A stretch of 64,000 bases of DNA from Paludibacter jiangxiensis (GCF_001618385.1 NZ_BDCR01000002.1:124001-188000), one strand, 5' to 3'; shown: positions 1-9,141, numbered from the stretch's first letter. Notes: generated by a model not told the origin, from the letters alone. Made by a program: numbers and translations.

Positions 1-462
1 GTCGGTAACAAGAGTCGTTTCCGTTTCGTTCTTACATCCGATAGTGTCTTTGGTAGTTTTCCAGTAAACGGTGGTGTTGAATTTTGCGGGTGCTTCACTT
101 CCCGGAATCCGTTGAACGGAATATCGGCAGATTTTATCTTTCGGATCATTGTTTGTGAAGCGAAACAGGTAGATGCCGGTGTGAGGTATCGATATTGTTT
201 TTTGTTTTATTTTGGATGTCTTGTAGTCGGCAAATTGAGAAGATGACGGATATTCAAGAATTTCTACGCGGTCTATTTTCCCTCCTTTTTCAGATTCAAA
301 AGAAAAAACCAGTTGGTCGCCTTCTGCTAATCCGCACAAGTATTCATGCGTTGTCTGTTTTTCAACCTTGACTGTCGATTCATACACATTGATCGGATTT
401 TGCCCCATAATAAATGACACCATTGTCATCATCACCATAAAGATACCGCAACGTAGTTTCAT
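1..462 (-). CDS. Secreted hypothetical protein, C-terminus cut off by the window edge
   Basis: Reading leftward from an ATG whose A is at 462, the frame stays open to base 1, giving about 154 residues without a stop. The N-terminus (MKLRCGIFMVMMTMVSF followed by IMGQ) looks like a cleavable signal peptide. The mature part contains acidic and aromatic segments that suggest a beta-sandwich: 'YLCGLAEGDQLVFSF', later 'GIYLFRFTNN' and 'ICRYSVQRIPG'. I do not recognise a named family. The product is probably periplasmic or surface exposed. The frame has no start-to-stop pair inside the window because its end lies to the left. Confidence 0.7.
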   Translation of the reverse strand, partial: MKLRCGIFMVMMTMVSFIMGQNPINVYESTVKVEKQTTHEYLCGLAEGDQLVFSFESEKGGKIDRVEILEYPSSSQFADYKTSKIKQKTISIPHTGIYLFRFTNNDPKDKICRYSVQRIPGSEAPAKFNTTVYWKTTKDTIGCKNETETTLVTD

Positions 463-733
463 CTTATCCTTTTTTTGTTGCAAAATTAAGCTTTTCCATC
501 CATACGAGTGGCTTTTGCATTCTGAAAAACGACAATTGCGTCTGGTTTAGACTCATCGTGTCACGTACTATGGTAGGGATTCACGAATCGTATTGTTCAA
601 TTATTTTGTGGGAATTAATACAATTCGCTTGTTTTTAATTTATCTTTCGAAGATATTCGATGGGTAGGTCACTCCTCGTGACTCCCCTATAAACAGGGAC
701 TTGAAGCGAATTGTTATTTCTAATACTGCATTT

Positions 734-3700
734 ATGGGAACACTCAATGCTACCGAAGTTATAGAATGGGCGAAACAGTTTCTGTCGCAAGCAGAACAGG
801 AATTGACTGTTGAAGAAAAAAAAGAGCAGGAAAAGTATGCTATCCTGATTCAAAATCCGAAAGATAAATTTTTGCTGTCGAAATTACTTGACGAATCGTT
901 GCAAATACGAAGTAATAAGCGGCTGGCACGTAGGATGAAAACTCTTTTCGATCGTTATGGCGTTCCTTCTTTTTTCGATAAAACAGATGCTTTTCTTATT
1001 AAGGTATTTGCCTGTTTTGGGTATCTGTTTGATTTTATTGCAGTTCCTGTCTTCAAAAAACGGCTTCGTTCCGATACCGCAAAGGTGATAATAAACGAAG
1101 AAGCCTCTTTGTTGAATCGTCATCTAAACGAGCGGAAACGACAACATATCGGGCAAAATGTCAATTTGTTAGGAGAAGTGGTTCTGGGTGACGGAGAGGC
1201 AGATCATCGTTACCGACATTATCTGGAAGCCCTGAAAGATCCCCGCATTAATTATATTTCGATCAAAATTTCGGGTATTTATGCTCAGATCAATCCACTG
1301 AATTACGAGCAGAATAAAATAGATCTGTGCGAAAGACTCTCCCATATTTATCAACAGGCAATAGATTATCCTTTTGTGGATGATGATGGTCAGTCGAAAG
1401 CCAAATTTGTCAACCTTGATATGGAAGAGTATAAGGATACAGAACTTACGCTCGATGTTTTTCTTACCGTATTAAGTCAGCCGCAATTCAAAAACTATTA
1501 TGCCGGCATTGTGGTGCAGGCGTATCTGCCTGATGCATGGGGATTTCAAACCCGGTTGCTCGAATTTGCTAAAAAACGGGTTGCCGAAGGTGGTGCTCCT
1601 ATCAAAATGCGTTTGGTAAAGGGTGCTAACCTGCAAATGGAAAGCATTATTTCCTCGCTTAAGGGTTGGGAGAATCCGGTATATGATTCGAAAGTGAAAG
1701 TGGATGCCAATCATTTGCATGTTCTGGAGCGTGCTTTGGAGCCAGGGAACGCAAGAGCGGTTCATGTTGGTGTGGCGACACATAATTTCTTCAGTATTGC
1801 GTACGCTTACCTGCTGAGCCGGAACAATGGAGTTGATGAGTATGTTACCTTCGAAATGCTTGAAGGGATGGCCAATCATTTGCCTCGCGTTATGCGCAAA
1901 CTGGGACGACAGATTATTTTGTACACTCCGGTGGTAAGTGATGAGCATTTTTTGAACGCAGTTTCATATCTTGTTCGTCGTTTGGATGAAAATACGGGAA
2001 AAGATAATTTTCTTAGTTATTCCTTTAATCTGAAAGTAGATAGTGAGCACTGGAAGTTTCTCGAAGCTCAGTTTTTGCAGGCCTATGCTCTGAAAGACAG
2101 CGTGGAGGTTACTCCTTTAAGACGACAAGACAGAACAAAAGAAGGGTCAGCCATACAAGCGGATTTGCATTGTTTTAAAAATGAACCCGACACCAACTTT
2201 GATCTGAAGCCAAATAAAATATGGGCGGATTCTATTCGTCGTGCCTGGATGAGGCATAAGGAAGATAAACCATATGAGATACCGGTTCAGATTGGAACCA
2301 GGCACTCTTTGTCAGAGAAGAAGAGATTGTATTTAGATCGTAGCCAAAACGATGAAGTGTGTGTCTGTAAGGTGAATATGGCTAGTCATTCGCAGGTGAG
2401 GGATATTGTAATGCTTGCGGAGAAAGATGCATCGGAGTGGAGAAAGAGTTCGCTCGATAAAAGAAATCGTATTTTGCACAAAGTGGCAGATCATCTTGCT
2501 GCGAAAAGGGGACACCTGATCGGATGTATGTCTGCAATTACAGGCAAAACATTTAATGAAGGTGATGTGGAGGTGTCGGAAGCAATCGATTTTTGTCGTT
2601 ACTATCCTATTTCTATGTCTCGATTCGAAGCGCTTGAAACAATAAAAATCTCACCTAAAGGTATCGTGTTGGTCATTCCTCCCTGGAATTTTCCGCTGGC
2701 AATTCCCGTAGGAGGAGTAGCGGCGGCACTTTCAGGAGGGAATAGTGTAATCCTGAAGCCAGCAACGGTTGCTTATCCGGTGGCTTGGGAGTTTGTGCAA
2801 TGTTTTTGGGATGCAGGAGTGCCAAAAGATGCGTTGCAGATTGTTTGCCCCGATAGTCGCGAATCTTTGGGTTACCTGACTGCCCATCCGGCCATCAGCC
2901 ATGTTATCCTGACCGGAGGAACCGAAACGGCTTTTCGTCTGTTGGAAAGTAATCCTACATGCCCGTTGTCGGCAGAAACGGGCGGAAAAAATGCGATCAT
3001 TCTGACTGCAAGCGGAGATCGGGATCATGCAATCCAAAACATTATGACCTCGGCCTTCAGTAATGCAGGACAGAAATGTTCGGCATGTTCATTGCTTATT
3101 CTAGATAAGTCGATTTATAATGACACAGACTTCAAATTAAAGCTTATTGATGCAGTCACAAGCCTGCACACAGGTAGTGTTTGGGAGGGAGGAACGGTTG
3201 TGGGGCCAATGATTACCTCTGAAAACGAGAAATTGCTTTATGCCATCAACCATCTCGAAGACGGTGAGTGGTGGTTGGTTGAGCCCGAGTTTGCCGATGA
3301 AAAACATTATATGTTGAAGCCTTGTGTGAAGTGGGGTGTAAGGCCGGGTAGCTATACCTTTACTACCGAGTTGTTCGCTCCTTTGCTGGCGGTGGTGTGT
3401 ATGGATGATCTGGAACATGGCATTGAATTGGCAAATAGTTCGGATTATGGTTTGACTACCGGTTTGCAAAGTCTCGACGAAACGGAACATGCTTTGTGGA
3501 AAGAGAAGATAGAAGCCGGTAATTTGTATATTAACAGAGGAATAACCGGAGCCATTGTCAGTCGACAGCCGTTTGGAGGTATGAAATTGTCGGCTTTTGG
3601 TGGTGGAATTAAAGCTGGCGGTCCAAATTATGTTTCTTGTTTTGTGAATATAGAAGAAGCTTCGCTTTATGATTCGAAAGATGTGATTGAATACAGCTCA

Positions 3701-4243
3701 TTATCACAACTGTTAAAAGAAGAAGAACGATCCCGTTTCGCGGCGGCTGTTGACAGTTATCAGCGAAACTACAGAGAAGAATTTGCTGTTACCCGGGATA
3801 TTCATCAGTTGTACGGCGAACAGAATCTTTTTCGTTACTTGCCGTTGAAAAATATGATTTTCAGAATACAGCCGGAAGATAAACTTTGCGATGTGCTGAT
3901 GGTGTATGTGGCAGCTCAGATTGCAAAGACCCCGATGGTGTTAAGTCTGAATCCGGGAGATGAGGTGAAATTGAAAAAACTTGCCTCTGTTGTTCGCGAT
4001 GGAGAGCTTGTTGTTCAGTCGGATCTGGAGTTTCAGAATGAGTTGGGATCATATGATCGTGTGAGAAGTTGTAGTTGTGCCTTGCCATTGGATGTCTTCA
4101 AAAGAGCGGCGTCTCTTGGAAAATATATTGCTACAGTAAAGCCTTTGTCTGAAGGTCGCCTTGAGTTATTGCACTATTTGAAAGAACAAAGCATAACATA
4201 CGAATATCATCGTTACGGTAGTATCTCGGAAATCCCGGAATGA
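734..4243 (+). CDS. putA: Bifunctional proline dehydrogenase / L-glutamate gamma-semialdehyde dehydrogenase (PutA type)
   Basis: Oxidises proline to pyrroline-5-carboxylate with FAD, then to glutamate with NAD+. The N-terminal half (about residues 80-490) has proline dehydrogenase signatures: 'RLVKGANL' near residue 293 (compare RLVKGAYW), 'VATHNF' and 'YTPVVSDEHFLNAVSYLVRR'. The second half is an aldehyde dehydrogenase: 'PPWNFPLAIPVGG' near 648, 'ETGGKNA' near 748 and 'NAGQKCSA' with the catalytic Cys near 781. A further C-terminal segment of about 170 residues follows, as in several long PutA proteins. No N-terminal ribbon-helix-helix DNA-binding domain is visible, so it is probably not a self-repressor. 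I start at ATG 734 (1169 aa); an in-frame TTG at 701 would add 11 residues. It stands alone, with no proline permease next to it. Confidence 0.93.
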   Translation: MGTLNATEVIEWAKQFLSQAEQELTVEEKKEQEKYAILIQNPKDKFLLSKLLDESLQIRSNKRLARRMKTLFDRYGVPSFFDKTDAFLIKVFACFGYLFDFIAVPVFKKRLRSDTAKVIINEEASLLNRHLNERKRQHIGQNVNLLGEVVLGDGEADHRYRHYLEALKDPRINYISIKISGIYAQINPLNYEQNKIDLCERLSHIYQQAIDYPFVDDDGQSKAKFVNLDMEEYKDTELTLDVFLTVLSQPQFKNYYAGIVVQAYLPDAWGFQTRLLEFAKKRVAEGGAPIKMRLVKGANLQMESIISSLKGWENPVYDSKVKVDANHLHVLERALEPGNARAVHVGVATHNFFSIAYAYLLSRNNGVDEYVTFEMLEGMANHLPRVMRKLGRQIILYTPVVSDEHFLNAVSYLVRRLDENTGKDNFLSYSFNLKVDSEHWKFLEAQFLQAYALKDSVEVTPLRRQDRTKEGSAIQADLHCFKNEPDTNFDLKPNKIWADSIRRAWMRHKEDKPYEIPVQIGTRHSLSEKKRLYLDRSQNDEVCVCKVNMASHSQVRDIVMLAEKDASEWRKSSLDKRNRILHKVADHLAAKRGHLIGCMSAITGKTFNEGDVEVSEAIDFCRYYPISMSRFEALETIKISPKGIVLVIPPWNFPLAIPVGGVAAALSGGNSVILKPATVAYPVAWEFVQCFWDAGVPKDALQIVCPDSRESLGYLTAHPAISHVILTGGTETAFRLLESNPTCPLSAETGGKNAIILTASGDRDHAIQNIMTSAFSNAGQKCSACSLLILDKSIYNDTDFKLKLIDAVTSLHTGSVWEGGTVVGPMITSENEKLLYAINHLEDGEWWLVEPEFADEKHYMLKPCVKWGVRPGSYTFTTELFAPLLAVVCMDDLEHGIELANSSDYGLTTGLQSLDETEHALWKEKIEAGNLYINRGITGAIVSRQPFGGMKLSAFGGGIKAGGPNYVSCFVNIEEASLYDSKDVIEYSSLSQLLKEEERSRFAAAVDSYQRNYREEFAVTRDIHQLYGEQNLFRYLPLKNMIFRIQPEDKLCDVLMVYVAAQIAKTPMVLSLNPGDEVKLKKLASVVRDGELVVQSDLEFQNELGSYDRVRSCSCALPLDVFKRAASLGKYIATVKPLSEGRLELLHYLKEQSITYEYHRYGSISEIPE

Positions 4244-4390
4244 TTTACACAGCTTTGTCTTGACCGAAGTTGATAATCCCCGGAGAATAATTTATATAAA
4301 AATGAAAATCTCGGTTGATTTTGGTCGTAAATGTGTGTAACTTAGTGGAATCAAAAGAGCGTATTGTCGTACCCGCTAAAATCTAAAGTT

Positions 4391-4873
4391 ATGAATAATC
4401 ATGTTGTGAGGTATAGTCATAAGATATTGAAAGAGAAAAGGTTGGTTCTTGAGGTGTTGCAGGGCGATTTCGCTATTAGTACTTTGAAAGTGAACCGTGA
4501 TATTTTGTATGCCGACAGACTTTACAATCCGCATTTCGATTTGTTGCATGATATACGGGAGGCTCGAATGAATTTTACGCTGGAAGAACATACGGCTTAT
4601 CTTAATTATTTAGGGAAAGAAGCTAAGGTTTTTACGCAGCGTAAAGCTGCAATTTTGACCAGTGAATCGGCTCTTGCTAAATACTCCGAGTGGTTTGGAA
4701 CTTTTAATGGTTTGTATGATGTCGAGTTTAGGGTGTTTAGTTCTCTTGGTAAATGTTTGGAATGGATTAATCCGGATCTTATTGAGATGGAAATTGCCAA
4801 CGAAATTGAAAAACTCAGAACGGCTTCGTGCTCCCAATGCTTCAAAGAACCTAATGCTTTTACCGGTTTTTAA
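4391..4873 (+). CDS. SpoIIAA/STAS-like conserved hypothetical protein
   Basis: 160 aa, no signal peptide or membrane segment, so probably cytosolic. The spacing of strands and helices, and the ending 'FRVFSSLGKCLEWINPD', resemble SpoIIAA-like (STAS/SEC14-type) proteins, in which a phrase like 'RVFRDLEEALEWL' closes the domain. The assignment rests on this pattern only. ATG 4391 is preferred over an upstream TTG at 4364. It is followed after 11 nt by the small cysteine protein at 4885, so the two are probably cotranscribed, and a strong hairpin terminator closes the pair. The C-terminal tail carries two Cys (CSQC). Confidence 0.6.
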   Translation: MNNHVVRYSHKILKEKRLVLEVLQGDFAISTLKVNRDILYADRLYNPHFDLLHDIREARMNFTLEEHTAYLNYLGKEAKVFTQRKAAILTSESALAKYSEWFGTFNGLYDVEFRVFSSLGKCLEWINPDLIEMEIANEIEKLRTASCSQCFKEPNAFTGF

Positions 4874-4884
4874 TTAGTTGGATT

Positions 4885-5091
4885 ATGGCTTCTTATTACG
4901 TTAACCGACAACCTTTACCTACAGGCGAACATGAAGTGCATCGTTCCGACTGTGAGCATTTGCCCAATATCAAAAACCTCTATTATTTGGGTAACCTTGA
5001 CTCTGCTGAAGAAGCTATTCTGGAAGCGGAAAAATATTTTGTAAAAGTGAACGGTTGCGAATTTTGTTGTAATGTTGAAGCTACAACATAA
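4885..5091 (+). CDS. Small conserved protein with His/Cys motif (68 aa)
   Basis: The sequence reads MASYYVNRQPLPTGEHEVH, then a Cys (RSDCEHLP), then a terminal 'NGCEFCCNVE'. The pattern HEVHxxxC...NGCxxC is that of a small hypothetical protein common in bacteria; I know of no assigned function. The His and Cys positions would suit metal binding, which is inference. It lies 11 nt after the SpoIIAA-like gene and ends 28 nt before a strong hairpin terminator. Confidence 0.75.
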   Translation: MASYYVNRQPLPTGEHEVHRSDCEHLPNIKNLYYLGNLDSAEEAILEAEKYFVKVNGCEFCCNVEATT

Positions 5092-5118
5092 AAGGCAGGC
5101 TTTAAGCTTTGCGCAAAA

Positions 5119-5158
5119 AACAGCCGGAAGAGAGCGATCTCTTTTCCGGCTGTTTTTT
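5119..5158. terminator. Bidirectional intrinsic terminator
   Basis: AACAGCCGGAAGAGAG (5119-5134), loop CGAT, then CTCTTTTCCGGCTGTT followed by TTTTG. The stem is GC-rich with one A-run/T-run on each side, so it can stop the plus-strand pair ending at 5091 and the minus-strand gene ending at 5169. Confidence 0.85.
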
Positions 5159-5168
5159 GTGCCTGTAA

Positions 5169-5654
5169 TTATTGGCGAACCTTCGCGATAATCACAACAT
5201 AATTTTTGCCATATTTCTTTGCGCATTTGGGACAAGTTGTGTACCACATATACATTTTCTCAAGCTCCATGCCTTTTTCTTTTATGTGTTGGGTGAAATC
5301 CGCACACCATTTGTCTGTCTCTCGGAAGTCTCCTTCGTAAACGCGACTGTAAAACGTGCCCGATATTTCGACGTTTGACGCCATGTATACTTCTTTGTCA
5401 ACTGCGGCGTAAATGTCCATGTTCCATTTAGAGGTGTGTTCCGACAGACACATCCAATCCTCCATTTTTCCATCCGAATCTTCTATCAGGTGTATCAATC
5501 TGGTAATTTTCTTTCCAAAATTGACAGGATAATAGAACAATGTGAGAACGCGGTCTTTCACAAAACGCTTCTTCTCCCATTGAAATAGCTTGTCGTCCCA
5601 TGGTGTCGGATCAAAGGGAGGGCAACATTCGACATTGTCTGATTGTGGTTTCAT
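5169..5654 (-). CDS. Conserved hypothetical protein, often labelled hydrolase (161 aa)
   Basis: Cytosolic-looking protein with strongly patterned segments: 'CCPPFDPTPWDDKLF' at the N-terminus, 'CLSEHTSKWNMDIYAAVDKEV' in the middle and 'MYMWYTTCPKCAKKYGKNY' at the end. I recognise these from a family found in Bacteroidota and Firmicutes that databases commonly name hydrolase without biochemical proof. The CC pair and the CPKC motif may bind metal. A plausible promoter sits upstream at 5693-5726. It converges on the 4391-5091 pair and shares their terminator. Confidence 0.75.
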   Translation of the reverse strand: MKPQSDNVECCPPFDPTPWDDKLFQWEKKRFVKDRVLTLFYYPVNFGKKITRLIHLIEDSDGKMEDWMCLSEHTSKWNMDIYAAVDKEVYMASNVEISGTFYSRVYEGDFRETDKWCADFTQHIKEKGMELEKMYMWYTTCPKCAKKYGKNYVVIIAKVRQ

Positions 5655-5692
5655 AATGGCTTGTTTGTTTGGAGTTGTGCTTTGTTTTAATA

Positions 5693-5726
5693 CAAAGGTA
5701 CTTCAAATAGAAAGGTTGTATACAAG
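5693..5726 (-). promoter_or_regulatory. Candidate Bacteroidota promoter for the 5169-5654 gene
   Basis: On the minus strand: CTTG (5726-5723), 22-nt spacer, TACCTTTG (5700-5693), matching TTTG-N17-23-TAnnTTTG with one mismatch in the -33 box. It lies 39 bp upstream of the ATG. Confidence 0.55.
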
Positions 5727-6260
5727 TGATCAGGATAATTCTATCCAATCTTTAATTTTCAATCTGATTGTTTCCTGATTTTTCCGGGTGTAATTGTATA
5801 GGCAGTTTTTGCTTGCGTATCTGGATGTTGGATTGTGTAAATATGATTAAATATAATTAACATATAAATTAGGGTTATATTTAAATTAATGAACTATTTT
5901 TATCCGCTAAGTTTTAATTTGTCAAATACATATTTTATATTGTCAATAATATAAAATAAATATTCGCTCAATTGTCTTTTAATTATCGCGAAAACGTTGA
6001 GTTTGGGCTTTTGATTATGTGCGAATGAAATGAACATGTTGCTTTATATGGCTAACCGTGATGAGTAAAAACGGTAGCAACATGAAAGCATATTTGACCA
6101 GTTAAGAAATTATTCTGCACAAACCAGAACGATGTCATTTTGATGTAATAGTTGTTGCGCTGCGCAACTGTTTGTAATCCGTACCTCTCCTTTATTGGAT
6201 GCTCTCTGCATTTGCAACGAACGGTGTTGTTTTCCCCTCATTCCTTTATTTTACTACTAC
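5727..6260. other. Long AT-rich intergenic region
   Basis: No convincing gene on either strand. The 5830-6000 part is very AT-rich and full of stops. A perfect inverted repeat GTTGCGC-T-GCGCAAC lies around 6148-6162; it could be a protein-binding site or a short hairpin in the leader of the membrane protein at 6261. Confidence 0.5.
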
Positions 6261-6899
6261 ATGAATACATGTGTTGTTTGTTTTTGGCTCGTATTTTTTG
6301 TTCTTCTGGCTGTCTATGTTTATCTTGATCTGAAGCACGACTTATTGCGTGATCAGAGTACTGCAGCCCGTAAGCCCTGGAGCTTTGCTCGTACTCAGTT
6401 GGCTTGGTGGACTTTAATTATTATGTCGGCTTTTGTCGCTGTTTTGATTAAGTGTAACACGGCTCCTCACCTTACTTCTTCAGCTTTGATTTTATTGGGC
6501 ATAAGTGCAGCAACGGCGACCGGAGCCCGGTTGATTGATATATCGGATATGAAACAGGAAGATATATCGGTTCGCCACCAGGATATTGCCAGTGAGGGAT
6601 TTCTTATAGACCTTATTTCCAATCAAAATGGAGCAAGCATTCATCGTCTGCAGGCTTTGATTTTTAATCTTGTTTATGGAGTCTGGATGATTGTTGAAGT
6701 GGTAAATAATCTGAATAATGGAGTCGCCTGCGATTTGATTATTCCGAATATGGACGCCAATGCTTTGATCTTGCTTGGGATAAGTTCGGGTACGTATGCG
6801 GTTTTGAAAACTCCCGAAAACAAAGTGGCTCCAAATGCAGTTTCTCAGGATAAACCGGCACCGGATCAATCGGGTCAGTCTGTTCCTCCAAGTGTATGA
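6261..6899 (+). CDS. Integral membrane protein with an internally duplicated two-helix unit
   Basis: 212 aa from ATG 6261; an upstream in-frame TTG at 6195 would add 22 residues that look unlike a natural N-terminus. It has an N-terminal membrane helix, then two related units. Unit 1 has 'FARTQLAWWTLII' followed by 'SSALILLGISAATATGARLID'. Unit 2 has 'IHRLQALIFNLVYG' followed by 'ANALILLGISSGTYAVLK'. So an (R)-(T/L)-Q motif entering a helix and an ALILLGIS-(A/S)-x-T motif are each present twice, implying four paired helices and a Pro/Gln-rich cytosolic or periplasmic tail. I have seen this layout in uncharacterised bacterial membrane proteins but cannot name a function. Confidence 0.7.
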   Translation: MNTCVVCFWLVFFVLLAVYVYLDLKHDLLRDQSTAARKPWSFARTQLAWWTLIIMSAFVAVLIKCNTAPHLTSSALILLGISAATATGARLIDISDMKQEDISVRHQDIASEGFLIDLISNQNGASIHRLQALIFNLVYGVWMIVEVVNNLNNGVACDLIIPNMDANALILLGISSGTYAVLKTPENKVAPNAVSQDKPAPDQSGQSVPPSV

Positions 6900-6970
6900 A
6901 CTGAGGTTAGTCAGTCTTGTATTTGGGCAATAGATTAGTATTGCTTTCTACTCAATTTATACATAGGTAG

Positions 6971-7261
6971 ATGATTATGAAACTCCCGAAACATTTGTTA
7001 TTCCTGTTGTTTTTCTTTGCAAGTCAGAGTGTGCTCACGGCTCAGTCTCCTTACATTATCAAGTATAAAGGAGCGTCGTATGTGTTTACTGTGACCGCAA
7101 AAACCGACTATTTTTTGATACGTTATCAGTCAAAAGCTGATTCCCTTTTGTCTCTTTATAAATCGGATGACCTGAGAGCGGTTGTTGCACAGCTGATGCA
7201 GTCGGCAGAGTATGAGAAGCTTGCGGATAGTCTTAAAGTGGTGGTCTCGTCTGTGGAGTGA
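6971..7261 (+). pseudogene. N-terminal part of a secreted protein, apparently cut by a frameshift
   Basis: Begins MIMKLPKHLLFLLFFFASQSVLTAQSPY, a clear signal peptide (the ATG at 6977 gives MKLPK). It has only about 70 mature residues before TGA at 7259-7261. The mature part (YIIKYKGASYVFTVTAKTDYF, then helical 'DSLLSLYKSDDL') is followed in another frame by a continuation that lacks its own export signal. Removing one T just after GTGGAG (7254-7259) would join the two frames as ...VEDKLQDSYF... The alternative is that these are two real overlapping genes, but a secreted stub next to a signal-less barrel-like protein argues for one broken or mis-sequenced gene. Confidence 0.6.
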
Positions 7262-8588
7262 TAAGTTGCAGGATTCTTATTTTACATTGCAAAATATCCA
7301 TTCGTTGCAATCGCGTGTCACCAATCTTGAGTCGGATAAGGCATCGAATATCGCTTTGCTAAAATTGAAGAAGACAACTGCTGTTGCTTATTTGCTCAGG
7401 AAAACCATACGTGCCGGTAGTCGCAATAATGAATTGCCCTTGTCAGATAATAAGAAGAAAAACAATGATATAGTTGCAGACTCAACAAATAAATGGAGAA
7501 GGACAGTGTTTGTACAGTCTGTTGATGTTGCATTTGAAAATGGAGTGATAAAAGATTTATTGGTAAGAGCCTTGGATTCGACGGATAACAGGCAGTGTTA
7601 TTTTTCTAACATGGAATATATACCGATAAGAAATGGATTTGATGTAGATCGTTTGGCAACAAAGAACAGGCATTTTGTAACTTTTCAATATGATCGGGTG
7701 CAGACTTTGGCTCTCGACTTGTCGGATGTTTTGGATTATAATCGACAAATAACCAGTACGTCGGGGACTTATATACCAAAAGACACTACCGTGTCATTTG
7801 ATGGGAAGCAAATAGCTACGGTTAAATTGTATAAACCTTCTATTGCGCAGTCATTCGATATTCGTCTGTTTACAGATGCTCTTGGTTACAGCGGTAAAAC
7901 CCCGAATGGCATTGTTCAACTCGAAGCACAACTGAACTTTTATCTCAATCAGGGGAAGAAATTCAGGAGTCTGAACGAGATTCGCACCGAGAATAATCCA
8001 TATAAATATAGATCTCAGCAGGTTTGGCTGAACCGGATTTCTCCTTATTTCAGACTTTCTAAGCTCGAAGATGCCGGGAAAAGTCTTACTGTTTCCAATC
8101 TTGCTGATAATAAGTTGATGTTGGAGTTGTATAAGTATGCCAATCTTGATTTTGGAACAGATCTTAATCTGCTTACGAGTCGCACTGATAGTAAATTGTT
8201 TACTTTTAATATGGCCGCCGGCTTTTTGCGTACATCAGTCGGGAAGGACTCTGTTGATGCCTCCTCTGTGTATATACACCCATATGTTGATCTGAAATTT
8301 TTCGATTCTAACAAAATAGATTTTAATGTAGGAGTGGGAGGGTATCTGGCCTGGAGAGTATCTTCAGTTGATCCCATTCATATTCAACAAACACTTCGTA
8401 ACGGGTTGGTTCGTTTCTTCTGTAATCATTCATGGTTGAACCTCAGTCAAAGTGTCAATCTTCATCCGAATGGAAACAGACAGAGTTCGGTGTTTATTCG
8501 TGCGACCCAGTATGTCGGTGTATATAACAACTATTTTACTTTTCAAATCGGATATTCTACGTCTATAAGTAACCTGTTGAATTTTTGA
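7212..8588 (+). CDS. Probable outer-membrane or exported protein, 3' part of the frameshifted gene
   Basis: Open frame of 458 codons from ATG 7212. The first 17 codons overlap the preceding frame out of phase and read like noise (basic, Trp-rich). From about 'DKLQDSYFTLQNIHSL' it becomes protein-like. The C-terminal third has alternating hydrophobic/aromatic strands ('FNMAAGFLRTSV', 'IDFNVGVGGYLAWRV', 'YNNYFTFQIGYSTSISNLLNF') and ends in Phe, as outer-membrane beta-barrels do. It lacks a signal peptide, which the 6971 frame would supply. No named family recognised. Confidence 0.6.
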   Translation: MRSLRIVLKWWSRLWSDKLQDSYFTLQNIHSLQSRVTNLESDKASNIALLKLKKTTAVAYLLRKTIRAGSRNNELPLSDNKKKNNDIVADSTNKWRRTVFVQSVDVAFENGVIKDLLVRALDSTDNRQCYFSNMEYIPIRNGFDVDRLATKNRHFVTFQYDRVQTLALDLSDVLDYNRQITSTSGTYIPKDTTVSFDGKQIATVKLYKPSIAQSFDIRLFTDALGYSGKTPNGIVQLEAQLNFYLNQGKKFRSLNEIRTENNPYKYRSQQVWLNRISPYFRLSKLEDAGKSLTVSNLADNKLMLELYKYANLDFGTDLNLLTSRTDSKLFTFNMAAGFLRTSVGKDSVDASSVYIHPYVDLKFFDSNKIDFNVGVGGYLAWRVSSVDPIHIQQTLRNGLVRFFCNHSWLNLSQSVNLHPNGNRQSSVFIRATQYVGVYNNYFTFQIGYSTSISNLLNF

Positions 8589-8670
8589 TTCTTGTGATGC
8601 TGTGGGTGATACGGGCTGGCTTTAAGTATAGATGGTATTGTGTTTTTGTTAACTTCTTAATATATTGAAA

Positions 8671-9141
8671 ATGGCTAAAATTACTACTGTTTCGGATCAA
8701 TGTCTTCAGCTGATAGAGCAGTTTGAATGCGGAGGCAATGTGGGAAAGTATCTTGCTGCGTACAAATGTCCTGCCGGTGTATGGACTATCGGTATCGGTA
8801 CGACGGTTTATCCCAATGGTCAGAAAGTGAAAGCAGGCGACATAGCTACTAAGGAACAGGCATATGAATATTTGCAGCATGATCTGCAGACAACGGAAGT
8901 GTTGGTAGATTCTTATACTACCGACAAAGTTAATCAGCACCAATTTGATGCTTTGGTTAGTTTTGCCTACAATGTCGGTACCGGAGCTTTGAAGGGATCT
9001 ACCTTGCTGAAGAAGGTCAATGTCAATCCGGCCGATCCCACAATTCGTGCTGAGTTTAATAAATGGGTTAATGGGGGAGGAAAAGTTTTACCTGGGCTTA
9101 TAAAGCGGAGAGCAGCTGAGGCTGATTTATATTTTAGCTAA
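8671..9141 (+). CDS. GH24 phage-type lysozyme (endolysin-like)
   Basis: 156 aa muramidase of the T4/lambdoid lysozyme family, which cleaves the MurNAc-GlcNAc bond of peptidoglycan. Visible motifs: catalytic Glu19 in 'LIEQFECGG', then 'YKCPAGVWTIGIGTT' giving Cys33 and Thr39 in the C-x5-T spacing, where T4 lysozyme has Asp and Thr. Later come 'QHQFDALVSFAYNVGTGAL' and 'PGLIKRRAAEADLYF', typical of the family. The Glu-to-Cys distance (13 residues between) is longer than the usual 8. No signal peptide is seen, so export would need a holin-like route or lysis. No holin or other lysis gene is recognisable beside it. ATG 8671 is preferred to TTG 8665. Confidence 0.9.
   Translation: MAKITTVSDQCLQLIEQFECGGNVGKYLAAYKCPAGVWTIGIGTTVYPNGQKVKAGDIATKEQAYEYLQHDLQTTEVLVDSYTTDKVNQHQFDALVSFAYNVGTGALKGSTLLKKVNVNPADPTIRAEFNKWVNGGGKVLPGLIKRRAAEADLYFS

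Noticed and set aside
6148-6162. Palindrome GTTGCGC-T-GCGCAAC as a terminator
   Set aside because: No T-run follows and no gene ends just before it, so a binding site or chance is more likely.
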